From contig JAJEKV010000216.1 in the NCBI GenBank assembly GCA_021234155.1, positions 60,001 to 124,000 of the forward strand: 64,000 nucleotides of DNA, given 5' to 3'. This document shows, one piece after another, positions 10,404 through 20,587 of this stretch. This stretch comes from Isoetes taiwanensis (taxonomy: Eukaryota; Streptophyta; Lycopodiopsida; Isoetales; Isoetaceae). A program made the translations under genes and the position numbers. The stretch's first letter is position 1, and every line of letters starts with the position of its first letter. The notes under the pieces were generated by a model. The model ran no database searches, was not told where the DNA came from, and saw only the letters and a program-made list of their open reading frames with translations.

Positions 10404-10839
10404 TCTTATACGTAAGAGTCATGTATGGAAAAAGTCGTGTATGATTCATCACTAGAATATGGATCAATATAAGATATGGAGAAATAACAGTTAGACTATG
10501 AATTTGAACCCATCATTTCCTAGTAGCCATCTTGGCTAGGTACTTTGGCTAATTATAAAGCTTCTAAATGCTCTCATTGAACTCGTCATAGAAATCCACT
10601 TTTATTATTGACAAAGTTCCAAAAGTGGGGTGATCTGTTTGAGCAATGCATTTCCTAAGCATCAAACTATGTAGTGATGCATTTTGTTTCGCTGAATTGA
10701 AATATATATCTTTGATGGGTCAAATGTGGTCCGCATAATGCGCCCTTGGAGCTATCTATAGATGAGCATTTCAGATCTGATGAATTATAAGAAGATAGAA
10801 AGCAAAGAGCTGAAATACAATAGGTGGATATCTTCTCCA

Positions 10840-10977
10840 CTATAAAGCCATTGATGACGCGTTGACCTCAAATAATGAGACGGTGAAGATCAAAACAATG
10901 AGAAGAAAGAACCAAAGATAAAGATCGTCTGCGCTGCACAATAAGTCCAATACAAGGATGTGCCTCTGTCACCAATC
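10840..10977 (-). CDS. Terminal exon of an unidentified membrane protein (copy A)
   Basis: On the minus strand, an acceptor (TTTTTGCAG) is followed by GLVTEAHPCIGLIVQ, then a region that in copy B (28718-28854) is a clean transmembrane-like run, FFLLIVLIFTASLFEV, ending NASSMAL and a stop. In copy A a frameshift breaks the middle. Further minus-strand exon-like pieces upstream include GKHNAIDIFTGISLAACLVF (about 12975-13060), DIPKSLPIFVADYTSPWAR (about 13105-13165) and EQYLHPAFYSNIVLAF (about 13275-13325). They suggest a multi-exon membrane protein gene running from about 13350 to 10840. I do not recognise the family. Confidence 0.4.
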
Positions 10978-11229
10978 CTGCAAAAACAACAGTGTAAGTC
11001 ATGTTATTTTCTTTTCCTTTCATTGCTTACTGCTCAATTAAGAAAATGGGTGCAAAAAAAGGATAAGAATGCTTTGTTGTAAATAAGAACACAGATACAA
11101 TAAAAGAAGATACAGGCTCACCATGTTGAGGATTGAAAAGGATCAGAGAGTAAGAATGATCTGCAACTTCTTTGCTTTTGTTGTGTATGAAGTCATTACC
11201 GTCTGCTGGAGAGAGTTAGAGAGAGTTTA

Positions 11230-11590
11230 ATGCCCATAAATTATGCAACTCTTGTTGATCGTTCAACCCTCAAAAGATTAATGATAATGCCTCAGCATTG
11301 CTCTCAGCATTCTTTAGAAGTGTCAACAAGAATCTGCAAGACTTCTCAGGCCAGACCATACTACTGAGATGCAAAGATATTGCTGATCTTACCAAGAAGG
11401 AATGAGACAGTACATCTTGATGACTGACAAGATGTATTCTGAGGACTCTTACTTGCGCGTGATAAATTTTCAAACAGATATCCATGTATGTTGTTTGTTG
11501 AGATAGTAGCAATGATCATAAAAGGATGGAGAGCTTGGAATGGTCGAAATGACCCAAGCCCTTAACTTGGTGGATGTCTCATTTGAAAAG
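11230..11590 (+). other. Exon-like ORF upstream of NADAR exon (copy A)
   Basis: The plus strand carries NYATLVDRSTLKRLMIMPQ, a broken middle, then NRYPCMLFVEIVAMIIKGWR and GRNDPSP, with a possible donor after ATTTGAAAAG (GT at 11591). Copy B (29100-29468) keeps LHLDARQDVFEDSYFWRDKF in frame. It precedes the NADAR exon in the same orientation and may be part of that gene, but the splice phases I can propose do not join cleanly. Confidence 0.25.
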
Positions 11591-11695
11591 GTAAATATGG
11601 AACTTGGTAACTAACATCCTAACAGAAATTATTGGTGTTCTAGACAGCTCATGATATGCTTATATCCGGGTATTTAACACCGATACCATACGGAT

Positions 11696-11902
11696 AATAG
11701 TCGCCCAAGACTTCACGCTTGTATTGGCAATGAAGCAAAGGCATATTATGAACCATCTTTTTCCTCAAGAGTTCCAGTGATTTCATTCTATAAAGCTTGG
11801 GATCCATATGGCGCATTATCAAATTTTACATCATATTCAATTATAATGCCAACTGATTATGGTAATAGTATAACACGGAAAAGCGTTGAGCACTATTACT
11901 GT
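11696..11902 (+). pseudogene. NADAR-domain exon (PYRR-like), copy A
   Basis: The plus strand encodes NEAKAYYEPSFSSRVPVISF, then YKAWDPYGALSNFTSYSI, MPTDYGNSIT and KSVEHYYQ before a GTAAG donor. The pattern FYxxxxPYGxxSNF...WKSVEHYYQ is the start of the NADAR (YbiA/DUF1768) domain, an N-glycosidase that removes damaged riboflavin intermediates. In plants it forms the C-terminal part of the riboflavin enzyme PYRR. Copy B (29573-29778) preserves the exon better: it ends TACCAG|GTAAGT, whereas copy A reads TACTGT|GTAAGT, and copy B has ACCTGGAAA (Trp) where copy A has ACACGGAAA. No downstream NADAR exons are recognisable, so the domain is truncated. Assignment to PYRR over other NADAR proteins is inferred. 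Confidence 0.65.
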
Positions 11903-12107
11903 GTAAGTTTGCATAGTTTGTATCCACCATAAATGATTTTGTTCTAGCATTATGATGACCAACGCTGTAATTGTGTTCCTCTGGGCTGCTGATAACTTGT
12001 GAGAACACTGTGCTTAGTTTACAATGTGGTTCAAACAGCCAAATGCCTGATTGACATGTAAAAACTATAAGCTGTGTCCAATCCAGCATTAGAACATGTT
12101 GTATTTG

Positions 12108-12568
12108 ATGGACAATCATTGTACTTATGAGAAAGAGGGAGGAGAGATTAAAAACTTATGTTGAATTTGTCTTTTTATTTATCTGGAGACTTAAAATTTC
12201 AGTGTGGAAATGGGGAGGCCAAATGCAAAGCAGAAGTGTAAGTTTGCCCACAGGATGCTAGATGTGAACTCTTTGGCAAGAAGTCAGTGGCCAGATTCTG
12301 TATTTTTCCAGAATACGTGAATCCTTTGATGTGTCTAACAAACTTAAGTGGGGCTATTCCAACAAACAATCATGGCAATGCTAGTTTGCAAATTCATCAT
12401 TTGGTGAAAATCCAAACCACTATCACTAGCATGTTATTCAACACCATAAAACTGGAGATGGCCAATCATTGTACTTATGAGAAAGAGGGAGGAGAGATCA
12501 AAAACTTATATTGGATTTGTCTTTTATTTCTTCAAGCAGACTTAAAATTTCGGTGTGGAAGTGGGGAG
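12108..12568. repeat. Internal ~108-bp direct duplication (copy A)
   Basis: 12108-12216 and 12460-12568 are near-identical, sharing CAATCATTGTACTTATGAGA, a GGGAGGAGAGAT stretch and CTTAAAATTTC. The same pair is in copy B (about 29988-30096 and 30332-30440), so the duplication predates the block duplication. Confidence 0.85.
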
Positions 12569-12959
12569 AAATTTCAGTATTTTTCCGAATAAGCATCGCG
12601 GGCGTTCTTCGCTTAGAATGAAACTCTATCGCTCATTTAGCAACAAAATTCTACATTTAAGAATATAAGCCTTTTTCAAAGGGGGGTTCACAGATGATCC
12701 AACTAGAGATAATTCCATGAGAGTCAAACAGAGCTTACTTACAAGAGGGCTTGTACTGCTCTCAAGAATACTCTGTAGAGGTGCAGGTAATTTGCTTGCA
12801 GTCTTGCAATGGTTATAATCAGATGAGATAAGCTAGGAGGCAATAGGTGGGCAGAAAATTATGTCAATATGTGGGCAAAAATGGCATTTCTCGCAACCGA
12901 TGAAAAGAAAAGATAAGCTTCCATGTGCATATAAATGATAAGAACACTACCTTAACAAT

Positions 12960-13345
12960 ATTACTGGGCTACAAGGTAAATCATCCTAAACACCAAGCAT
13001 GCTGCCAGGGAAATGCCAGTAAATATGTCAATTGCGTTGTGTTTTCCAGGGAATACAAACAAGCTTTAGCTGAAGGCCATTCCCCCACATAATAAAGATA
13101 AACAATGCATACCTGGCCCAAGGCGAAGTGTAATCTGCGACAAAGATCGGAAGGCTCTTGGGTATGTCTGCATAATCTTGAGTTAATCGATTAAAGTACA
13201 TGTGAACATGGCGTAAGCTTAGAAAATGACATAAACTTATAGATGATGAGAAAAAAAAGCAGCACCTTCAATTAAATGCCAAGACAATGTTGGAGTAGAA
13301 TGCCGGATGCAAGTATTGTTCCTCTACCAAATATTCACGGAAATA
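12960..13345 (-). other. Candidate internal exons of the same minus-strand membrane gene
   Basis: Three short minus-strand stretches read like protein with plausible AG/GT borders. One begins after CTGCAG near 13350 and contains EYLVEEQYLHPAFYSN. One contains DYADIPKSLPIFVADYTS. One contains FPGKHNAIDIFTGIS and a hydrophobic run. They keep the same order in copy B (30870-31215) with local corruption. No complete gene model can be built from either copy, so this is a hint only. Confidence 0.3.
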
Positions 13346-14440
13346 AACCTGCAGAAGAGCACAATGTCGCCAGACTTTATATTATGTATACAATTAGCGG
13401 CTCTTAAATTGCAATGTACCACATACAACACCGGACTTGGGCTCTTAAATTGCAATGTACCTAGAGGTTCATATATGAGCCATCTTTGAAAAACATGTCA
13501 ATGATTTAAACGTTAGGGATTTAGATCTAGGAATGCCAAAGGAAGTGCTTTGCAAATGAATCTCCCTGCCAAATGATTCAAAAGGTGTTTACAAAATGAT
13601 CTTACTAATGGGAGTTTCTCATATTTAATAGCCCACATCAGATATGTGCCCTTACTTGTTTGGCTGACCAAAAAGGACGAGGAGAGCAGCTTTTGAGAAA
13701 TTTTTGAGAATTGACAAGGCTTATCGGGCATGAAAATCATGTGACCTAATGTTAAGGTGAGAGAGAATATGTGATTCAGGCATCATCGGGTTTTGCCATC
13801 GCCATGGCCTCGGTGTGATGTTAAAAGAAAAATCTTACTTACGAGATATAAAGACCTCCGAAGCAACAAGAAATGACAAGGTCGCCAAGAATCATATAAC
13901 TGCATACAGCAAAATGTAAAACGGTACCAAACTTGGCTTCCAAGGCTTCCGGCGCTTTCAAATCCTTGGACTCTCTCGTGTTATATTTCCGAAGGGAAAT
14001 GGTAAGGTAAGCCATAAAAACATTGAAACATCCGAATCGATCTAAAAGCTTAAAATAGAGCTTGATAGCGGAACAAAAATGTTGGAATAGCGGAACAAAA
14101 ATGATGAAAGCCCCATGTCGAACAACGCCGCTTAAACCGTAACTATAGAGGCTTTTCCAATTTGAAGATCAAGCGGATAAATGGCCATACAGACAGGCGC
14201 CCGAGACAACAGCAAGATTGGGGATGATAATAAGGATGTCGCCAAAGGCTTCACAAGACTACTCTCGTGCAACAGCAAGATTCGGGATGTATGCGACTAT
14301 GAATATGAAGGCTTCACACAAAGAGCACATCGAAATTACAGGGGGTTAAGGTCGTGATAAACAAAACTTACGGAAGAATACGTTTTCCTTGAAGAAGAAA
14401 CCGTCTACAAATCCAACTCTTGGACGAATGAACCTACAAA

Positions 14441-15430
14441 AAAAACAAGAAATGTTTAATACCAAAGGAGCCGTTTTTGGATTTAGGAGCAACAACGAAT
14501 CCCATTTGCCGATATAGTAGAGGATCATGCTATGATGTTTCGATTGTGAAGGCTTAAGACCATTTTGTCTCACCACTTTTAAAGTGTGACGATGATCGTC
14601 CTGGAACGAGCATTATGCTATAGAAATCTCTTGCTAGAATCTATCTAATCCTACAATGCCTTTAAATGACATGCTTGGAAGGGATTTTCGAATAGAGCAT
14701 TCTGCTGCAGCAATCTCTTGCTGGAATCTATCTAATCCTACAATGCATTTAAACTACATGTTTGGATGATTTGTCAAACTTAAGACATGAATATACATGA
14801 TATTGAGAATGTACATGGAAATACAAAAGAAAGCAAAAGGCAAATAGGGCAAGCACCATATACCTAAGAAGGGATTTCTGAATAGACGCATTTTGTTGTC
14901 AGAATCTCCAAGAAAGCGTCCAAAATTTGCTACCTGCAATATCTGCGCATAAATGAAATGGGCGGGAGGAGGTCTGCCGCAGGTAGAAGTCAGAAGGCAC
15001 ATAATGAAGCCCGGCAATGCATATGCTCCTTGAATTTACAACAAGTAATTGTAGACAATCTTAGACAATCTGCTTCGCTGGCCATCGCTGATCCACCTTG
15101 CATAATTTATCCGACAAAAAATTTATTGAACTGGAGTGCCCAAGATACACGAGCTATTTCCTAATGCCGAAGAGACAGATCCGATAGGCCGAAGTATCCC
15201 ATTGCAGTAACCTTGGCTATGGCCGTTGGTTGTTATGGGGAAAGGGAAGAGCAATGGCTCTTCATATCTGCGTCTTGAAAAACATAAATGAAAAGAAAAA
15301 GAAGAATCGAAAGCAAGAGGCCTTTGCCAAGACATAGAGGATGGAAAAAAAAAAACAGGGAAAGGAAAACAAGAAATGTTTAATAGGAAAGGAACCGGTT
15401 TTGGATTTAGGAGCAACAACGAAGCCCATA
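14441..15430. repeat. Diverged ~60-bp repeat pair (copy A)
   Basis: ACAAGAAATGTTTAATACCA...AACAACGAATCCCAT (about 14446-14505) and ACAAGAAATGTTTAATAGGA...AACAACGAAGCCCAT (about 15368-15430) are diverged direct repeats, present in copy B as well (about 32320-32385 and 33236-33297). The DNA between shows no convincing gene, though a minus-strand open frame around 15123-15419 (33018-33545 in copy B) is unassigned. Confidence 0.7.
14610..14767. repeat. Tandem ~85-bp duplication (copy A)
   Basis: Two adjacent units share CATT(A/C)TGCT, AATCTCTTGCT(A/G)GAATCTATC, TAATCCTACAATGC and a terminal CATG(C/T)TTGGA. Copy B has the same pair at about 32497-32653. Confidence 0.8.
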
Positions 15431-15499
15431 TAGGGTTCTTACGGATAGGAATCCTTTGGCTCTGTTAGTATGAGGAGAGGAAGAAATGTAACTATGGAT

Positions 15500-16604
15500 T
15501 GACACAAAAAGAAAGAAGGAATTGAACGAAAGAAAAAAAAATAAAGGCTCGGCGGAGGGAGGGAGTTATTTCGTGACCTTCTCCATCTCAAGTGTCATTT
15601 TTTGCCTTTTTTATTTTTCTCGGCCATTGATTCAAAAAAAGAGAGGATCAAAGGTGCGTAACATGCCACCTCACGCTTTTGCTTACTTGGAACAAGCACG
15701 TGGATAGCCTAGAATTGCAAGGAGGGTTGCACGCTTGGTTTAGGCATGGCGTGCTAACCAGCCTATTATCATCAGGGATAAGAAAAAATCCATACGAATA
15801 ATTTTCGAGAGAAAAACCTTAGCATGTTGAGAAACTATAGAGACGGAAGCATGCACTTCTAAATTACTCATGGATAGAAAAGTGGATAGATATTGTCTTG
15901 CATTCAAAGATGTCAAAATATCTTACAATGCCATCTATCATGATTGGCTAATGAAGCAATTTTAATAGTATTAGCTGCTCTAAGTCAAAAAACAGAATAG
16001 TACAAGCTAAGAGCCATGTAATCACATAAATTCGTAGACGGATGCACCCCTGCCATGTGGCATTGTATCATTCTCGCCAAGTAAATTAAAATCTTTTTAT
16101 CCCTAATTAAAAAAAAAAACATTTAATAGTACTAGAAGCTACGCAAGGCAAAGTAAGAGGTCCATAATTGGGTTGGGTTGGGAAGGGGTAAGGGCTAGGC
16201 AAAAGTATGGTCTTGTGGATTCAGGTTGGCTAACGATCATTGCCATCTATGATGTAAGGTTGACATGCCTAAATTGACTAAGGGAGGATTTTGAAGAAGC
16301 TTTAAATAAAAATCATTAATTCCAAGATAAAAGCACTGCGAATATTTACCCATTCTTGGTAAATACGCAATCTTAATGTTTACCAAAGGTTTGGTTCCAA
16401 AAAGAGTTGGAAGCAACTTTTAGTTGCCAATGCATGCTTGGCCTAAAAGAACATATCTGCAACCAACGTTCCAGAAAATATGTGCAACCATTATGTGCAC
16501 AATGGTACATTCTACCAAGCGTTTTTGAAGTTACATTTTTTATGTACAAAACTGAAGTCATGTAAGTGTGCCAGCCTCCTCTGAAACCCTTTTGACTTTG
16601 CTGA
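15500..16604. other. Interval without recognised gene, downstream of kinase
   Basis: AT-rich non-coding sequence with an A tract and poly-purine stretches (15525-15545). It includes the presumed 3' flank of the minus-strand kinase gene. Confidence 0.5.
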
Positions 16605-17563
16605 TCAGCAACGAACTGTTAAATGAGGCATCATAGCCTGCCATAGTTTGGAGAAGGGATTTTTAGGCTGAACACATTTCCTATGCAAATGGGACATTCT
16701 TCCTTTCTGACATGAAGTTGCACTTGAACAGTGTTTAACGATCCATGGATGAGATAAAATTTGCTCCAAAGATATTCTGTCCTCTGGTTTGGGCTTCAGC
16801 ATAGCCAAAACAAGGTCTGTGGCGTCCTTTGCAACAGGACAATCTAAATACCACACAGCAAAATCCTGGCCTTCACACAGTAGTTTCTTAAGCTCATCGT
16901 TGCTCAACCTTGGAAAGGCCATGTTGCCACTGAGTGACTCATATAAAATCAACCCTAAACCCCAAATATCCACTTCCTTAGAGCACCGTTGGCGCCAAAC
17001 CTCTGGTGCAACATAACGTGGAGCTCCTACTATGTCTGTAAAACAAGGATCATCAGCAGAAAAGAACCCAGAGCGTCCGAAATCTGAAACCCTAACATCA
17101 TAGCCACCAGAATGTTGTCCGACTTGAGATCTCTGTGCACAATTCCATTGGCATGTAAAACCTGTATATGCTGTGCTAGGTTTCTTATAAGAAGAGCTGA
17201 TTCCTTTTCGGAGAGTTTACCTTTCTTTTCAATTCTAGACGCCAAGCTACAATCACATAGTTCCATGATCAAATGCCAAAAACCTTCATCTATGATTACC
17301 CCTTCCAAATGCACAAAGCCGGAGCAGCCGGAGAGTTTCTGCATAATCTCGATCTCTTTTTCGACCTCTGCCTCTCCCATCGCGTTTTTTCCCATTCTGG
17401 AAATGGTTTTGCACGCAAATTGCTTCCTGCTGCTTTTACTCCGGCAAAGAAAGACTGTGGCTGCTCCTCCGCTGCCAATTTTCTTGAGCACATCGTAACG
17501 CTCTAGAAGATTGGGATAGTCCTTGCTCAAATCCGTCGTATTCTTCTTCATTCCGACAAACAC
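16605..17563 (-). CDS. CAMK-like serine/threonine protein kinase, one frameshift (copy A)
   Basis: The minus strand encodes an almost complete, intronless kinase domain of about 320 residues. Motifs in order: glycine loop GSGGAATVFLC, VAIK-type lysine in FACKTISRMGK, catalytic loop HRDLKSDN, Mg-binding VSDFG, APE motif VAPEVW, DIWGLGLILYESLSGN, and subdomain XI RISLEQILSHPWI. HPWI and the motif style point to the CAMK/CDPK side. No EF-hands, autoinhibitory segment or transmembrane part is seen, so it is a bare kinase domain. The start is MFVGMKK at 17563 or the second Met. A frameshift near 17105 splits it just after the catalytic loop; copy B reads GRKPYDVRVSDF there, showing copy A lacks about 11 bases (and copy B has its own errors). 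Tandem repeats lie about 235 bp upstream. It is either a real gene with an assembly error or a recent pseudogene. Confidence 0.8.
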
Positions 17564-17798
17564 AAGCGAGCGAAACCTAAAGAAACTGAATGAATGACCG
17601 AAACAAAGAGCCCGTGCCCTTTTATTGACTGCCCGGACGTTGCCTTTTTTCCTACACTAAAAATAGACACCACGCTTCTCCAGATAGCTTTCTATTTGTC
17701 CGCAAGAAATGCATGGAAAAGGCTGGTCAACGTCCGGCCGAAAATAGTTTGGCATATTCTAGCAGAATATACCTTCAGAAAATAACCCGATACCTTTT

Positions 17799-18090
17799 GT
17801 TACGTGCTCTTATTTAGACAATAATTTGCTGAGCGCTATAAATACGCGATACTTATTTAGACAATAATTCTTTGAGCGCTTATAAATATCGGAACATCAT
17901 TAAACCGTGAATACATTGGGGTTTTGTTACGTGCTCTTATTTAGACAATAATTTCTTTGAAGCTATAAATATCGGCACATCATTAAACCCATTGTATACA
18001 TTGGGGTTTTGTTTCGTGCTCTTATTTAGACAATAATTTCTTTGGCGTTATAAATATGAACATCATTAAAACAGGGGTTTTTGTATATTT
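17799..18090. repeat. ~80-bp tandem repeats upstream of kinase (copy A)
   Basis: About four imperfect units of the form GTGCTCTTATTTAGACAATA, ATTTCTTTG, TATAAATATCGGAACATC and ATTAAACC, then ATACATTGGGGTTTTG. The array begins 236 bases upstream of the kinase start codon on the gene's promoter side. Copy B has about five units (35701-36010), so copy number changed since the block duplication. Each unit holds a TATAAATA motif. Confidence 0.88.
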
Positions 18091-18469
18091 GTGGTACATT
18101 GGGTTTTTGAGATGTTTAAACCACATCACAAAAAAGAAACTACACGGCATTTTTGTGGACATGGCAAATTTTTTTGTGATCTAGGGTTGGCTTCAACACG
18201 GCACGTTCGATATTTTACACGTTGGGTAATTTGCATGTAACATGTTTTATGGTCTTGAGTAGGAAAAGGAAGTGAAAACAAACTAGACTAGCCTTGTCTA
18301 GGTTTTTGGAAGTCGGGTCCTAGGGCATCACTAGGGGCATATTAGTTATAGAGGAAAGCCATGCCAAAAGTTCCCCTTTAGTCTACAAATTACTTCCAGC
18401 ACCATGGCTTATGCTATCCGGAAGCAAATAGAACATGTTAAGGTTACATAGACGACAAATTCTTGTACA

Positions 18470-18575
18470 TAAGAATGTCCTTTTACAGGACATTCAGGTG
18501 TAGAAGGCGACGCCGCTGCGACGTTAGCGCGGAGGTGTGGGTCGATGCCGGAATGTCTGTAAAAGGACATTCTTA
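18470..18575. repeat. 106-bp element with double terminal hairpins (MITE-like), copy A
   Basis: The element is bounded by TAAGAATGTCC and its complement GGACATTCTTA. Each end is also a hairpin by itself: GAATGTCC-TTTTACA-GGACATTC (18473-18495) and GAATGTC-TGTAAAA-GGACATTC (18551-18572). The core is GC-rich. Copy B has it at 36396-36500. No target-site duplication beyond a possible TA is clear. Confidence 0.85.
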
Positions 18576-19090
18576 TAACGTGGAAGTTTGTGTTAGGGTT
18601 TTATTCGGGCGGCTCGGCCATGGCAATGGCACCTGCGTCCGACTGCGGCATACTGCTCTAGCTTTCTTCCTTTCAAGCTTCGCGTGCAAATGACCGGTGA
18701 TGGTGTAACAAAGCTTTCTTCCTTTCAAAGCTTTTCTTTCTTCTCTCTTTTCGACGCTTTTCGACGAAGCTTTTCTTTCTTTTCTTTTTTTTTTTTTCTT
18801 CTTTAAGGTTTTTTTTTTTTGAAGCTTATGCAATTATATCGTACATTTAATCACTTATCTCGGTGAATCCTTCAAAAATCTGTGGCCTTCTCTCAATGAT
18901 CTCGACCTAATCGATTTCCATCCTCATCTACATCCCTAATTAGTCTTTCGAAGTTTGCGTAAACTAAATCATCCCGCTGTGTGTGTCGTTTTCTTGGTGA
19001 AAGCAAAGATCTTGTGAGTCAATTACCGGCAGAATCGCCCTTGAGTTGGATCCTAAAAAATTAAACCTAGAAGCGGGCTCTTCCATGCTT

Positions 19091-19111
19091 CGAGCTTCAT
19101 GTTGGGAGAAA
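19091..19111. other. Empty target site of the CACTA element
   Basis: GAGCTTCATGTTGGGAGAAA in copy A is the unoccupied form of the site where copy B carries GAGCTTCA|CACTAC...GTAGTG|TCATG. The shared TCA (19096-19098) is the target triplet duplicated on insertion. Confidence 0.92.
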
Positions 19112-19844
19112 CCCTCAAAATCTGCAAACATTGGGAAAGGGAATGTAAGGAATACATTGCTGGAGCTTTGGACCCGGGTTCAATTCCACTGGGCAATAAA
19201 TGTTCAATGTTACGTAAAATTAAAACAAGAAAGCAAAATGCGAGTCCAAATGCGGGTAGAAATCTTAGAATGCAAGTAAGAATGCAGGAATGCAAGCAAG
19301 TATGTTGAGTAAAAACTTAGAATGCAAAGAAGGGACATTAGGTAAAAGAATATATGGCACGTGGTGGCAGCTCATTGGCAGATTGGCGGGAATGAACCCT
19401 AACCAAACTTTACGTGTAAAGAATGCCAAGTTCTTTTATAGAGATGGAGAGTTTTGTATGTAATGCTTTTCTTGTTGTTTTGTTTGAAAACTTTTTCTTG
19501 TCTCCACACCAATAGCTTTGACTCCATCCACGATCACCATTAGGTGCTTTGTTTGAAACCTCTTCTTTTGTCTCTGCACAAATATGCTTCACTCCTTCTA
19601 GAACTACCATTCGAAAGCGCCAAGCCCTCCGCCACGATTCTTTGCATGACGACTGGAGCATTTTTTTTTTCTTTTCGCTCCTTCTTTCTCTTCATGCTTG
19701 TTTGTGTTTTACAAAGCAAGCATAGATGCATGTGGCTCAGTACATTTGAATCTCAATGGTTGTGGAAAACGCTTATGTGCAGAGGAAGGAAGCCCCTTTT
19801 GTAGCTCTTCTTACTTGCTTTGCTTTTATACTCCATAAAGAACA

Positions 19845-20587
19845 AACTTTTGATGTTTTTTCTTTTTTGTTGCCTCGGGAACTTTTGCCAAGGTTTATAA
19901 AGTTTAATGCCAGAAGGTAATTGTTGCTTCGAAATGAGTTTTAGAGAAATACTTTGGGAATGCTAACTCAATTTCGCATGATGCATGCCTAGCTGAAGAA
20001 ACGGTAGGCTTCTTCCCAGCAATAATTTCAACGTCCGGATGCTACAATACGACCATCCTATCAAAAACCGATTCCCTTTAGCACAACCGGATGGCTATTC
20101 CACAAAATTTGTTACTTGGGTAAAAGCTTTGCCTCAAATCTCTCCCTCCATCGGCTATGCATGTCTCCAAGTAAGCTTAAGCTGCCATCATCGATTCCAC
20201 AAACCCCTAACCGTGCCCTAATTTGGGTTGTCTCAATTTCATGAGAAAAGGGCTTTCATTATAAGCCCTTGGATCTTTGAATTAAAAAGCAGGGCTTTCT
20301 TTGTATCCGATCGTAACCATTGAGGAGGATGAAACAAAAATTGCACGAATTGCATGCAAAAATTTGGTGCACTCTAGATGTACTGATTAGTATGCCTCGT
20401 GCAATACGCCCATGAAATCATATGAAAACCATGCCAAAAAGCGTATAAAATCACAAAAAAACCCCTGTTATAATGCTAGATATTGCTTCTGAACCTAGCA
20501 TTCTAAACAGGTTATGCTCAAATTGCAACATAGACTACATTAGACTAAATAACCTGTGAATATATGTACTACATGAATGTGCATGAA
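19845..20587. other. Unique spacer, no gene seen
   Basis: This DNA has no counterpart in copy B within the window. It contains only short chance frames. Confidence 0.5.

Larger units (their letters stand above)
1..19844 (+). repeat. Segmental duplication, copy A
   Basis: This block matches 24573-37024 plus 58241-58964 in the same order and orientation, with small scattered differences. Shared landmarks are the DUF3504 fragment, phosphatase-like fragment, NADAR exon, kinase gene, four- to five-unit tandem repeat and double-hairpin element. Copy A alone holds the Helitron at 2224-8917. The left edge is cut by the window start, so the duplication may extend further left. Homology to copy B stops at about 19844, just after CATAAAGAACA. 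Confidence 0.95.

Noticed and set aside
19170-19200. tRNA-like B-box (GGGTTCAATTCC) here, at 58305-58320 and near 49230-49246
   Set aside because: T-arm-like stems exist, but no A-box, anticodon arm or acceptor pairing was found, so neither a tRNA nor a SINE can be supported.
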